Source: Astrothelium macrocarpum (lineage: Eukaryota > Ascomycota > Dothideomycetes > Trypetheliales > Trypetheliaceae). Taken from it: 64,000 nucleotides of DNA. The stretch spans positions 278,630 to 342,629 of the forward strand of contig JAGEMR010000026.1 of assembly GCA_021030915.1 (NCBI GenBank), read 5' to 3'. Position numbers and translations under genes: made by a program. The notes beneath the pieces were generated by a model. It made no database searches and had not been told where the DNA came from. It was given only the letters and a program-made list of their open reading frames with translations. How positions within the stretch are numbered: position 1 is the stretch's first letter; each line of letters starts with the position of its first letter. This document shows positions 22,003 through 33,767 of this stretch, piece by piece.

Positions 22003-23076
22003 ATGGCTCCAACCAAAGTCCTCATCACTGGCGTTACTGGTTTTATCGGTGGAACCGTCCTCACTCATCTACTCTCATCTCAAAAGCCAGGAATCAAAGC
22101 TTTGGAAATCTCTGTACTTACTCGGAATGACGATCGAGCAAAGGCATTTACCTCCGCTGCTCTCAAGGTCTACACAATCCACGACCTGGACGACACCAAA
22201 GCCATCATCGCTGCTGCAGCTGAGAACGATATCGTCATTCATACAGCATCCGGGTATCATTCTGCCAGCGCCAAAGCCTTGATTGAAGGGCTTAGTAAGC
22301 GTAAAAAGCAGAATTCAGATGCAGAAGTATACTATATCCACACATCTGGGACATCTAATCTTGCCGACAAACCTATCACTAAAACATATCTGGAATCTCG
22401 CACCTTCAGTGATAAGGATCCAGATATCTACGATTACTTGAAGAAACGTGAAGGGATTGAGCAGTATTCTCAACGCACAACCGACCTCGTGGTGGTGGAA
22501 ACAGGGAAGAAAGAAAATGTGCCAACGACCATTATCATGAGTCCGACGATTTACGGACTGGGCTCTGGCAAGTTCAATCGAGTGACGATTCAGTACCCGA
22601 CTCAGACGAAATCGGCTTTGAAAGAGGGCGTAGTAGAGTATGTAGGCGACGGTCAGGGCGTATGGGATTACGTGCACGTGCTTGATCTCGCCGAGCTGTA
22701 TGAGGTTGTTCTGCTAGACTGGGTCGAGGGCAAGCGAAAGGCGCCAGTTGGCGAGAAGGGGATCATGTTCAGCGGCATGGGAAGCGTTGCGTGGAAAGAG
22801 GTCGCGGATCGGATTGCCAAGGCAGGTTTCGAGCTCGGACAGCTGAAAACAGCGGAGACGAGAAGTGTGGGTCTCAGCGAAGCGGCGAAGAAATGGGTGG
22901 GTGGGAGCGAACAGCTGTGCGAATTGGGGCTGGCAAGTAATTCGAGGACGAAAGCGGAGGTTGGAAGGGAGTTGGGTTGGAACCCGAAGAAGACGAGAGA
23001 AGATTGGGAAAGGTCTTTTCGGGATGAGTTCGAGGAGGTTTTGAAGAAAGAAGAAATCATATACGCACGCCAGTAG
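22003..23076 (+). CDS. Extended short-chain dehydrogenase / NAD-dependent epimerase
   Basis: Intronless 357-residue protein. The N-terminus KVLITGVTGFIGGTVLTHLL holds the GxxGxxG NAD(P)-binding motif of extended SDRs. Later segments fit the fold: VIHTASGYHSASAKALIEGL, VYYIHTSGTSNL, and the substrate-domain start TTIIMSPTIYGLGSG. The usual YxxxK catalytic pair of classical SDRs is not obvious at the expected place (the region reads DYLKKREGIEQY), so catalytic activity is uncertain. It belongs to the fungal group of nucleoside-diphosphate-sugar-epimerase-like oxidoreductases with no assigned substrate. It lies in the same orientation as the tandem GST gene, about 580 bp downstream. Confidence 0.85.
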   Translation: MAPTKVLITGVTGFIGGTVLTHLLSSQKPGIKALEISVLTRNDDRAKAFTSAALKVYTIHDLDDTKAIIAAAAENDIVIHTASGYHSASAKALIEGLSKRKKQNSDAEVYYIHTSGTSNLADKPITKTYLESRTFSDKDPDIYDYLKKREGIEQYSQRTTDLVVVETGKKENVPTTIIMSPTIYGLGSGKFNRVTIQYPTQTKSALKEGVVEYVGDGQGVWDYVHVLDLAELYEVVLLDWVEGKRKAPVGEKGIMFSGMGSVAWKEVADRIAKAGFELGQLKTAETRSVGLSEAAKKWVGGSEQLCELGLASNSRTKAEVGRELGWNPKKTREDWERSFRDEFEEVLKKEEIIYARQ

Positions 23077-24210
23077 ATCAGAATATCAGTGGTAGCATAA
23101 AGCGTCTGGAATACTCGTTACGAAATTAGACCTAAAGCCAACAGCAATTTCTTGTATTTCGCGCATTTGAGTTTATGTTGCGATACTAAACTTGTACATG
23201 CAAAGGCAATCGATGCGTTCTTGAGTGTCAACTGGAAGATACTGAAAGCGGAAAGCGTTTCAGATAAGCACATTGAAACCTACTAAGACTTCAAAGAAAT
23301 GAGGCCGCTCCCATTAAGTACGCCCGTTGAACGTCAGAACTCTGATTCAATGGCGAGAGCTGCTTTTCGATCCGAAAATCGCCCGTTGGATGTCAGACAT
23401 GTTGGCGTTGGGGATCTCTATTGCTGGCAATAATCCGATCCCGGATTCACGACTTTACTGCCGGATCGTTCGATTTCAATCACTTAGACTGTCCCCGATT
23501 GAAGCTATCGAAAAGATAATTGGCATACGGGCAAAACCGATGACTATGCAAATGAGAATGAGCGCTAGACTCACAGCCAGATCTTTGGCATTTGACAGGT
23601 TGCGAACTGGGATTGAGTAGATTCAAGGTCTAACCAACAATTCGCCGCTTCTTTAAGATTTAGTTTGGTTTCACATGATTGCACGAACTTGAAACGCAAC
23701 GTGAAGGAGAATAATGTGGCATGCAATACTCTCGGGATCCAGTCATCCGCACCAGGCACTGCACCATAATTGCCAAATAATCTTGTGACGAAACTGCATA
23801 TAAGAAAGTGTGATCACTGTGCTGCGATCAATCAGAAATCTGACGAAACGGAAGTCCCGTGGAATATATTTGGACTCACTTACCTATGACCCGAAATGTT
23901 GCCACAGAGGCAAGTCTAAGGTCGATCCCTGCAGATCGTTGCTCTGCTTGACAACTGACAATGTCACGGCAGAGCAATTTAAAATGCAGTATCTAACTTT
24001 TGACTTGAGACCTGCACTGCAGCTTACGAGAGCGCCGTATCACGGTCATGCAATGACTGTCATCTGCCTCCACTATTGCAGTTTTGAGACGTGTCTTTTG
24101 TCACGACTCCAAAGGTAGACACATGGAATTATAACCAGCCTATCCGAGCGGCTGTTGTGTTTCTAGTTGAAGTACTTTAGGCCAATATTTTGTTTACCTC
24201 ATCCACAGTA
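23077..24210. other. Intergenic, no gene recognised
   Basis: Convergent spacer between the SDR and the C78-peptidase-like gene. Frames such as 23327-23620 (+) lack any recognisable features. Confidence 0.4.
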
Positions 24211-25118
24211 TCAGCATGCACTCGCGGTCAGAGTCAGCGTCTCGAAAATTTTAAATCTTCTCATGATCTTCGAGCCACGTCTGAATGGGCCAAGCATAAT
24301 TCTTGGACCTACAGACTTGAACCTCCTACTTCCAGGATCAGATTTGAGGTAATGTTTCAGAAAAAATGAAATGTCGAATATAGGATCGAAGATGAGGAGA
24401 TTTAATGACCCATCTGTACGCTTTTCAAAGCCAACAACCGTGACTGAATGACCCTGACGTTGGAGGAAAATAGGCGGGAGCTCCGTACGCGTGACTTTCG
24501 AGGGACCGGGCATATCTGGGGAGGTTTCACTGCCGGATTGGAAATACTGCTGGACTGCGGAAAGTAGCGACGCAATCGCAGTGTTGCTATCAGACGTGTT
24601 CCGATGTACGTTTACTTTGCATGAGAAATCAAGGTTCTTAAACAAAGCTTGAGCCTATAGACCATCGTAAGCAACGCATCCTTACAGTCGGCGCGTTGAA
24701 ACTGTGACATAGTTTCCATGAGGATCGTAGCGAAAAAAAGTACCTCTGGCGTTCCAATGTGCTTTCTTGTTCCCTTGATACCGCCTATTTCTATACGGCC
24801 GTCCGCATTGATACCCTTATCCCAAGCATCTTCAATCAGGAGCTGTAGCTGCGGCACTGAAGGTATTGCAGATGCGAATTGGTCGTGACCTGGAGCACGT
24901 GTAACGCAGATGTAGGACATCAACATCTGGATATTTCGGTAACCACATAGCTGTCCTTGGCCAGGCTTTTTGGCAATGTGAACGACGCCAGGATGGCAGA
25001 GAAAGGCAGAAGCAACAGAAGGATCTCGTTCGCAAAGCTCGGAAAGGGCATCGATAACGCCGGTAACTTCATGCCCTAGGAGCCGTAAGATTTGATTAGC
25101 TTGCACACGAGTTGGCAC
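24211..25118 (-). CDS. Peptidase C78 (ZUFSP/ZUP1-type) core, N-terminus missing or unresolved
   Basis: Exons about 25118-24744 and 24654-24211 (intron 24655-24743, GTACTT...CTATAG); the splice restores GTPEAQALFKNLDF. Family: ZUFSP-like cysteine peptidases, whose characterised members cleave Lys63-linked ubiquitin. All catalytic landmarks are visible: Cys in GQLCGYRNIQML, His in GHSVTVVGFE, Asp in LLIFDP; also EDAWDKGINADGRIEIGGIK. The family normally has N-terminal C2H2 zinc fingers. Here the frame opens at about 25118 after a TGA, with no ATG before the catalytic Cys, and the next gene starts at 25556, leaving little room. Either a short upstream exon joins at the AG near 25119, or the gene is 5'-truncated. 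The 3' end reads KIMRRFKIFETLTLTASAC-stop, in keeping with a natural C-terminus. Confidence 0.7.
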
Positions 25119-25555
25119 TATCGTTGGTCAATTCACACCTTTACTTTCAAGTGGCCGACGCAACATGAGGGACAAGTGCCATGAATGGAGAGGAATGCTC
25201 GCTCTGCATTCCGCGCATTACTCTGGGTTCTCAATCCAAAACAGAGGGCGGCGTCAAGGAGTGACGAGTGTCATTTGTGGGGCTAGCTCATGACATGGGC
25301 TCAGCTCGAAACTTGGCACCAATCTTGGTGAGAGCTTGGCCCAATCCCTGCGCCTCATTAAGTCAATGGAACCTGTTTGGGTGAATGTGAAACCTCCTGC
25401 ACTTTGCCCCCCGCCCAACTCTCTCCTTCCAGCTTCCTCTTTCCTCTTTCCTTCACCCTCTTTCCTCCAAGCTCTTCCACATCTTCAGTCTACACTGCGA
25501 TCTACCTATCAATTGCAATCGCCCAATTGATCATTCCGACTCATTGATCTCTACA
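25119..25555. other. Spacer between the divergent C78-peptidase and CYSTM genes
   Basis: Includes a pyrimidine-rich leader (about 25400-25500) just before the CYSTM gene, typical of a strong fungal promoter/5' UTR. A missing first exon of the C78 peptidase could lie here; I could not place one with confidence. Confidence 0.4.
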
Positions 25556-25975
25556 ATGGCTCCTCAAAACTCAAACCAGGAGAACGGTCAGCCCGAACAG
25601 CCTGCTCAGGTCCACGTCCCAGGCGCTGCGCCTCAGGACACCGTCGCTCAGCAGCCGGTACACATCTTGCCATCTTTCACTTATGACCCAGCCTAACTAA
25701 TTTGATTAGTCCCTTGCCAAGCAGAACATGAACTTCCAGCGAATGGAGGCTGAAGAGCCAAAGGTCTCTATGCGTGGTGGAGGCTGCATTGCCGACTGGT
25801 AAGTCCTCCCTCCTCCGTTCTACCAATACCTCGACTTACCATTGCTATCCAGCTGTGCGGCTTTCCTGTGTTTTGAATGTTGCAAGGGTAAGTTATCCCT
25901 CCTCCATATGAGCAGCACGTGTTCCCTAAAGCTTACTGACATGGCCATGAAGATTGCTGTGAGGACTGCTGTTAA
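25556..25975 (+). CDS. CYSTM-type cysteine-rich tail microprotein
   Basis: Four exons (25556-25657, 25710-25798, 25853-25887, 25953-25975) encode 82 residues; all three introns are GT-AG and 52-65 bp. The N-terminal half is Gln/Pro-rich and disordered (MAPQNSNQENGQPEQPAQ). After MEAEEPKVSMRGGG comes CIADCCAAFLCFECCKDCC and a final EDCC stop, the Cys-rich hydrophobic tail of the CYSTM family. Such proteins are membrane-associated and linked in several eukaryotes to stress tolerance and metal handling. Two exons are only 35 and 23 nt, so the gene is easily missed. The splice frame recreates the cysteine pattern exactly, which is the main support. Confidence 0.85.
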
Positions 25976-28362
25976 AAGGCGAGAGCACCCAGCTGCTCGA
26001 ACACTCTTGAGACGAAAGCTGGTATGAAGAGAGGAACGATCGAAGTCTACAACGACGGCAGACCTCTTAGTCCAACTTTCTACTCTTGATGGGTTTACTG
26101 TATTATGATGCGCCAATACATCAACTAGTCTATGTAGTTCCTTGCGATTTCAGTCCAATCCATCGACCGTCCTTAATCTAAATCTCCCAATTCCACAAGG
26201 TTCATACTCTAGTGCACGCTGTTCGTCTTCCGAATCTGAAGGCTTCCAGAGCTCGATTGTCTTGGTGAATTTCGATGTTAATTTATCTGAATCACTGAAA
26301 CATGGCACATGGCCAGGCAATTGACCGTTACTTGTCGAGTCAGAGAGGTAGCGACAAGCTATTCAACCATTATCGGCGCCATTGACATAGACTAAAAAAG
26401 GCTGGCCAAGTTGGCGGCTAATCACAAACACGTGCTCAATTGATAAGTCGGAAGAAAACATGCTCCGTTTTATCATCGTCTTTTAGCTACAGCGTACAAA
26501 CACTGACCACAGTTGAGGTTCTGTCGGGATCAAATGCCAGAGTAGATGATGTTATCCCCTCTTCCTGCTTTGCAAAGGCCAATAAACTTTGTCGAATTCC
26601 CACTAGTTGGTAATTCATCAACATTTTCTGTAGGCATCTATAGAAAGACTCTCATTTCACTCGCAGAGAGCCCCTCTATCCGATCGATGTCTTCATCAGC
26701 AAAACACGACATGGATTTAGAGATCGAGTATGCCAATCTCGCATTGTTCATTAACCTTGACGAACCAGGGTCATTGGTCTTTGCTGTGCCACGTAATGAG
26801 ATGCCATATGCGTCAGCATGAACGAGACAGCTGAGCTTCAGCTTGCCTCGAAGCAAACATTTGGCCCAACCACGAAACTGACACTCCAAAATATTGTTAC
26901 GTGCAGTCATGCGTGCCGTTGTGCGAGGCGTTAGGGTCCATGCTGATGTCCTTGAGGGAATGATAGTCTACGCTAGCACCTTGACAAGCAAGACTGTGAA
27001 AGCAAAAGCACGCCTGTAATCTCTTACCTTTATTCCCTAAGTACTGGATTTCCCGAGTGATCAGTCCCCTAAATGCTTGGATAGTTGATAAAATTTCGTT
27101 CCATGATATTCGTAAGCCCTAACAACCTAAGAACTTATTGGATACCATCTCTTAGATAACAATTCCCCCCATTCGGAGGATTCCTGTTTGCGATAGGCAT
27201 TTGATAAAATTCTCGAGGCAAAATTAAGAGAGCTTTATATGTGGCCAAAAATCATTGATTCAGTCATAAATGTATCAATCAATCTTCAAACTAATGATCT
27301 GACTCTATTTGGTACGCAAAATAGCTTTGACGTTGCCTCAGAGTGACCTCTTTAGATTCGATTCACGATTAGGTTAGCAAATAAGTGTCAAACAAAACAA
27401 GACATAAACAATTCTTACCGCTTCTCGGCAGAAGATCGTTGCCCTTCAATACTTCTTTGTTCCGTCCCAAAAGAACGACACCTTATAAGCTACCTTACAT
27501 CTTGACCACCATGACAAGTGCCACTATATAGGGCAACCTTAGCCACTAGAGGAGACGAGAGCAGTAAGTAACTAAGGGCTTCTCTTTAAAGCTACCATTG
27601 CATCGCCAAGTTTATACTTTCAATGCATAAAATGGTTTCTGCTTCGTTGCAGCTGTTCAGATGCCTGATAGTGGATGATATTCTGAGCTACTCGTTGACC
27701 TCCCACAGCAATATGACTGGAAGTTTAGAAAGGTTCCACAGCGTTTCTTCGAAGATACGCCGCCAACTCAAGGTATAAAGTTCAACATCCTTATTCTGAT
27801 TACTGTCGCATTTGTCATATATGATTTGCAACTGCGAGCAACGAAATGCCTTGGAGTCTATGGCTACCATCATGTGGTGGTAAGTTTTTGATGAGCTCGT
27901 GAAACCCGTCCAGCGACACTTTCTGTCAAGCGCTAACGCTACACGGAAGAATTCGATCCTCAAGTCTACTCAACAGAGTAAGAGCCCTCATTGAGGATGA
28001 AGCTGATGCTCAATTTTGCCGTATTCACAAAAGTATACAAGTCCACAAGCTCGTTGTTCCAGTTGTATGAATTGAACGCGGGTAAAATGGTAGCATGATT
28101 TTGCTACTTTTTGGTTCTGGCCTCTGAACTCTCGAGAAGTCCTGGTCCAACTTTCCTGACCTTTATCCAGTCGAATAGCGCAGCAAAGCCTTGATTGAGT
28201 GCATCAAAAGATGAGATATGACAGATCCATGCAGTTTCTATCCGCGAAGCCCATCAGAACAAGCGAATGGGTTTTTCTGCTGCCCGTAAGGTACGGAGTC
28301 GGGATGATTCGGATCCTGTTGAGCACAGGCCAAGCACACTCATCCCCTTCGCACCAAAGCTT
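25976..28362. other. Long intergenic, no gene recognised
   Basis: About 2.4 kb of normal to AT-leaning composition. The short frames at 26546-26821 (+) and 27963-27688 (-) have no recognisable domain. The 27963-27688 frame has a protein-like look (FEETLWNLSKLPVILLWEVN) and may be a gene relic. Confidence 0.4.
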
Positions 28363-30659
28363 TTACATCCTCAACTTGTCTAACCAATCAATTATGATCC
28401 CACTCGTGTGTTTGTGGCCCGATTCGTTGCGGCTCGCATCACTCATTGGGTCTCTCAATTCGTCCGCGGTTGTTTCAAAAGTTTCCACAGCTGGCTCCCA
28501 CCATATTTTTCGGTATTCTCCCAATGGCTTTATAACATCTTGATATACTTCCTCTCGAAATCTCTTGTTTCCAAGGTTCGGCCGAGCCGCAAAGGCACAG
28601 TCCAGACATCTTCTTACAACGTCTGCAATTACTGGTCCACATTCCCCGGTCACCTTGTTCGCCCACTCCCGCGCCGTACCAGCGTCAGTGTATTCGTTAG
28701 GTTCGCTATTAGGACCGCAGAATTTACGACGAAGGCTACACGATTCAATGTTACACTCAAAGATCAGCTCAAGAAGTATTACACCGATTGCATGGATAGC
28801 ACTGCGGGTTTCTTCTTCCATGATGGATCCTCGAGATTCGCTCAGATTATTTTGTTGTGCTGTTTCGATCGTCATCCCTTCGGCAAACCGTTGACTCACA
28901 TACGGATGCTCACTGTGAAGACTGGTGGAATCCGTGATGAATAAGAACGAGTGCTTGGACCATCGAACGGGAACCCAGGGCGACCCATAGATCTGAAGTA
29001 GACCAGATGCAATGTGAAAGGCTATCTTGAACCGTCTTCCCCTGGACACTTCGATGCGGCCCTGTTCAAGATTGTCAAGGAGCTGGGGAAGAGACATGAA
29101 ATTTGCCTTGTCCAGAATGAACCTTGATATTGGATTAAGCGACATGGAAACTTCAAATTGTCGGTCATCCCCTTCGATCAAAAACCTGGAGAATGGATGC
29201 GCGAGATTTCTCATATATGAACAGAGATCGTTAACGGGACAAGTAGGTAGCTTCTTTTTTTCTATTTGGGAGCCACTTGAGCGATTATGAACCTCCACGT
29301 TGGAACCTCGAACGTCCTTTACGGAATTTGGAACACCAAAATGCACTGACTTGTTCCTCTTCGCAAGGCTTTTGCCGCCAGCGCATGGGGTCGGAGGTGC
29401 CGAAGAAATGCTTGGCAATGCTTTTGAGGTAATGGCAGCAGATCCCTGTCCAATTCTAGTCCGTTCGGTACGCTTTGATGAGTTTCCGAGTTCTTGAAAG
29501 CTTGTCCTTTGCTCTGTAGGGCTGACACTTGCTTTTGTAGCCAAATCTCCTAAGATCTCATGTTCGATTGGCTGGATGTCTACATTTCGCTTCGAAAGTA
29601 CTGAAGTTATGTCTCCCTTGCTGTTGAGAAGAAAGAGTAAATTCATGGTGATAATGTCCGGTTCCCCCTGTAAGCTAAGACACACCTCATGATGATCACA
29701 GCTCTGATCGGAGCACTTCAAGTACTGCATTCGAAGCGTGTTGTGTAAGTTGCTCGCGTGCTGACGGAGCTTGTTTAACAAGGTGACAATATCGGGAGAA
29801 TCCTTCGTATCGGGGACACCTTTCTTTGTAACACCACAGGCGAGAATCTCTTGAAGTTCTTGGTTGTATTTTTTCAATTTTGCGATGTTTTTATGTTTTG
29901 CATTCGAAAAGCTAATACGAAAGCGTTGCAAGTGCCACTCCCACGGTCGTTGCTTTTCTATTTGAATCCAAGCGACCTTCTCAGGCGTATGTTAGTGGCA
30001 AGATTTTCGACGATATGCGTAGGCAGGTTCGTAAGTAACAAGAAGGGCCGTACCCCGAGTTAAAAACTTATCAAACATTTAGCAAAGCACCTCTCTCATT
30101 TACGGGGATAGTCTGAGGCGACTCACAAATGGAATCAATTCAATATCCAATATATTGACTCGTCTTCTAAGGTTCACTGATTCAAGCTATGATATTGTGG
30201 GGTACTCAGTTTGTTGTATGGCCCTTCTAGTTACCTGCGCGGAAGGAATAAGTAGTTTTAACTGTCACTTACCTTGCCATCGTTTATCTGCAACAATTTT
30301 TGAAGCTTTCCGAAGACCTTATTCATCCTTTCAACAATCCTGAGGAACCTCTCACCTTCATGAGCAAGACGCTGGTTAATAGGGTCCATGAGGGTACCGT
30401 CCTTCCAGCGTGGATCGTTCGAGTCATGTAGCAATATTTGGAGGCTCTCACTGTCTGTAATGATTGGATCCAATAATTGCTGCATGCTGTAAGTGTATTT
30501 CATCATCTCATGCCTGATATCATCGACAAAAGCGATGAAACTCGTTTGGAACTGCCACCAGTCCTTCAAGTGCTCGAAATTTTCGCGATAGTAATCGAGA
30601 CAGCTTAGAACGACAGGAAACGCTCCAAGAACCAGACCGGCGACTTCGACTCCTGACAT
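28363..30659 (-). CDS. DUF7580-type fungal protein (HET/STAND-associated family)
   Basis: Exons 30659-30273 and 29976-28363 joined by a rather long intron (30272-29977, GTAAGT...GAAG), about 666 residues. The start MSGVEVAGLVLGAFPVVLSC followed by LDYYRENFEHLKDWWQF is the stereotyped N-terminus of a large fungal family often found in, or next to, heterokaryon-incompatibility and STAND proteins. The C-terminal half has a kinase-like appearance (IAFHIASGLLQIYGSPWVPV, ...AIHAIGVILLELIF) but I see no catalytic HRD or DFG, so it is probably a degenerate kinase-fold domain of the DUF7580 type. The central 200 residues are Ser-rich and probably disordered. It is divergent from the acuF-type C2H2 gene across 429 bp. 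The role is unknown; regulation of self/non-self responses is inference from family context. Confidence 0.7.
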
Positions 30660-31088
30660 TCTGTATCCTTTGTTTCCAATCAGAGTTCAATCATGGCATG
30701 GATCTAGTGAAGCTCAAATACTATATAAGTACTCGGGGGCTCCGGATTATGGCACGCCCCGCAGGCCGATTGAGATGTGTCAGCTATTCAAATTCTTCCT
30801 CAGCCTTGTCGGTGAGCTCAATCTATTGGCCAAGGACACGGACTGGTTACGTAGCTTTAGTTGAGGCTCTGAATCCCCGCCCGAATCTCGCACAACTTTG
30901 AACTTCCAATCGATTACATTCTATATCTGCGATTCGACGGACCGATTTCCCTTTATCCAGGCTCAAGACGCAACCAAGGTAGCGTTTGCTACAAGAAACA
31001 GCCTGTTTTTATTTTTTTTGATGCCAGCGCACAGGCTGACTTTGGGGAACTTCTCCTGTTCAACGACGGAACCGGCTTATGAGACAAC
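30660..31088. promoter_or_regulatory. Shared divergent promoter (DUF7580 protein / C2H2 protein)
   Basis: 429 bp between two start codons pointing away from each other. Both genes belong to fungal-specific, rapidly changing families, so co-expression as a module is plausible. Confidence 0.45.
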
Positions 31089-33767
31089 ATGGAAACCACA
31101 AATAATGATAACTTTGCAAGCATCGCTTGCTTATGCCAGAATAGCATCGGCGAGCTCGAAAAAGTCGTTGCAGATGACACTTGCAACGCGAAGGAATACC
31201 TACAAATCAAAGATGTTCAGCAGATAAACGAGCAGTTCGATCAGTGGATTAGCAATCTTGGCGCTCTGCAGCCTCCCACATCTCCTCTTTCAATCGAACA
31301 TCGTCTGCGTAATGCATCTCTCGTCAGAGACTCAATGCTCCGTAGCCTGGGAGACCTTTCTGACTCGCTTGAAGCTGGTGAGTTCGAAGCAACAATTTAT
31401 CTCGATAGACTGACGAAATAAAGCAATCGAGATCGCAACTGGAAGGCGCGAAAACCGGATTTCCTATGCGCTAACCGTCGAATCCGTTGTAGATATGTCT
31501 GAATACAGCAGTTCCTCCAGCGGATCCGACTCCTCGTCATCAAGCTTGGGAAACGAGGAAAGACCAACGACTCCGATAATCGAGATTCGGGAGCTTATGT
31601 TGTCCATTAAAATGAGACTTGATAGCTTATTCAAGGCTTCTACTTTCATAAGATCTTTTACCTCCAACAACGAACGTCTCCGAGCTGCTAGGACAAGTCC
31701 ATTCGACAGCCGTGCAGATATCATGCACGTTCTAGACCGGTATCCTTCTCTGAGCGAAAAGAACAAGGGTCTTGCAGTGAGATTGGGCGAAGCGAATGCG
31801 CGGCGGCGACAGCTCTTTAGGTACCGCAGAGACCATAGCGAACGTTTGTCAATCGTGGCTACACAGGGATCTGCTCAAGGACCTGATGGAAGGTCTAAAA
31901 TTGTTCCAACAAACTTGTCCCAAGGTTCAAAAAAGAGTGAAGAAACGAGACCTAGTGTCTTCACTGAAACCGCAGCAACAGAGTTCATTGCCCCTGATGA
32001 TGCGTTGGCTAGGCTTTTGGAAATACGAGACGATGAGCCTCCCGAATCGACAACTTCGTTTGCTACATCCATAATCGAAGGCTCCGATCCAAATATCCAG
32101 TTTCCACCAATCCCGAGCGAGGCCTTGAACAGTTCGCCGTTTCTTTGCGCTTATTGTTCAAAACGACAACGTTTGAAACGCCCTGTAAGTCGTGGCTTAG
32201 AACGTCTTTGGAGGTACAAATTTTATGTTAGACATCTAATTGCCAATTTCCACTCATTGCTTATAGGAAACACGTTCTCTCTGACCTCGAGCCCTACATT
32301 TGCACATTCACCACCTGTGGACTTGAAACTTTCCGGTCGCAACGTGCCTGGTTTGAACATGAGCTCGCGGTACACCGTAGTGAATGGGTCTGCCAAAAAT
32401 GTCAAAACCGTTTTGGGTCCTCTGACAATCTCAAAAGGCACATTGCACAGCATCACCGTGAGGATATCCTAGTACAGCAAATACCTATAATCGTTGAACA
32501 GTCAAAAAGGCACGCAGAGCGGATCCGAGCTGATGAGTGCCCATTTTGTGATGAGGAATGGGCAACGATAGAAACGGGCATCACTGACGGCAATCAGATT
32601 GTTTTCGTGACACCTAGTCAGTTCCAGCGGCACTTAGGCCATCATCTGCTGCAGCTTTCGCTTTTTGCTCTTCCGCGAATCGCTCAAGTCGACCGCTCAG
32701 TTGGTTCCAAAGACATTGCTAGTGTAGATCGGGATGATATGCCGGAAGGCTATCGATGGGTCAGGGAAGACTGTGGACGCGGTTGGACTACTGTTGCACA
32801 CAGAAGAGGGACTTTTCTCGCTCTTGCGCAATTTTTGAAGCTCTTTGAAAAGGCGCGGCATGTTTGGGCATACACGACAACGTCTGCGTCAATCAACATC
32901 CCGGATGGCTTCTCATTCTTTTTTCAGATCAAGAAGACACGGCAACATCCTTCGGTACCGTCTCGTTATACGGCCAACAACATTTGGCTGCCTCCGAAAA
33001 CCCTTGGATACAATCAGCTTGTTCAAGGTGACACTACTGCAGATTATTTCTTTTTCGATGGACAGGTGACTCATCCCATATCCGAACTTCCATCTGACGT
33101 TGCACATTTTCGTACAAGCTCCGTGTATTATCATGACAGTTTAAGCGGATTCTGGGCAATCAATTACGACGCGACCCAATATATGGTCGGAGATGGGTCT
33201 CAATCAACAGCTGAGGTGGACGACGGTCCGTACTGGATGGATTGGGTACCGCTTGGATTTACTTCTGGGGCGGGCGACTATGCGAATGATTATACATCCT
33301 ATTTGACATGCTTTCCTTCAAGTTACAACCTTCTTCTGCAAAAAGATACACAAATATGGGCTAGAAAACTATTTCCGGAAAGGTATTATGCTGATCCTGC
33401 TCATACCATCCCCTCCACTCACCCAGATCAGCGGCCAGATTGGGGGGGTCTCATTGGAGAACTACCATTGATTCTAGCTACAATTGCGTTCTCTGTGAGA
33501 GAAAAAGAGGTTGCTCAAGCAATACAAGGCTGTGTGCACAGTCGATCTTGGCGAATTCATAATTTGCCAAGGGGACGAGGCTGTACGTAGATCATTAGGA
33601 CACTTGTAATCCTTCGCTGATTTTTTACTATAGGGCAAAGTGGTCGCGGCCTTGTTGTTAGCGTATGGGCTTGGCCTAGAGCAATGCAGGCAGCGAGTCG
33701 CTATGGGAGTACCGTGAGAGAACTCCGGAATCTGGAAAGTGGATATTACGGAAAGATATTTGACTAG
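31089..33767 (+). CDS. acuF-type C2H2 zinc-finger protein
   Basis: Model exons 31089-31377, 31424-32184, 32232-about 33590, and probably a last exon 33634-33767. The N-terminal helical region (FDQWISNLGALQPPTSPLS) and a Ser-rich acidic segment (SEYSSSSSGSDSSSSSLGNE) precede the finger block: FLCAYCSKRQ, KHVLSDLEPYICTFTTCG, RAWFEHELAVHRSEWVCQKC, NLKRHIAQHH, and ECPFCDEEW with FQRHLGHHLLQLSLFALPR. This order is that of the C2H2 region named after 'oxidoreductase acuF-like' proteins. The remaining C-terminal about 300 residues I do not recognise. Near 33500 the reading frame that looks coding changes: QYKAVCTVDLGEFIICQGDEA in the +1 frame runs to a donor near 33587 and on to SGRGLVVSVWAWPRAMQAAS in the last exon. 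An undetected intron or a frameshift at about 33400-33500 is therefore needed. Confidence 0.65.
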
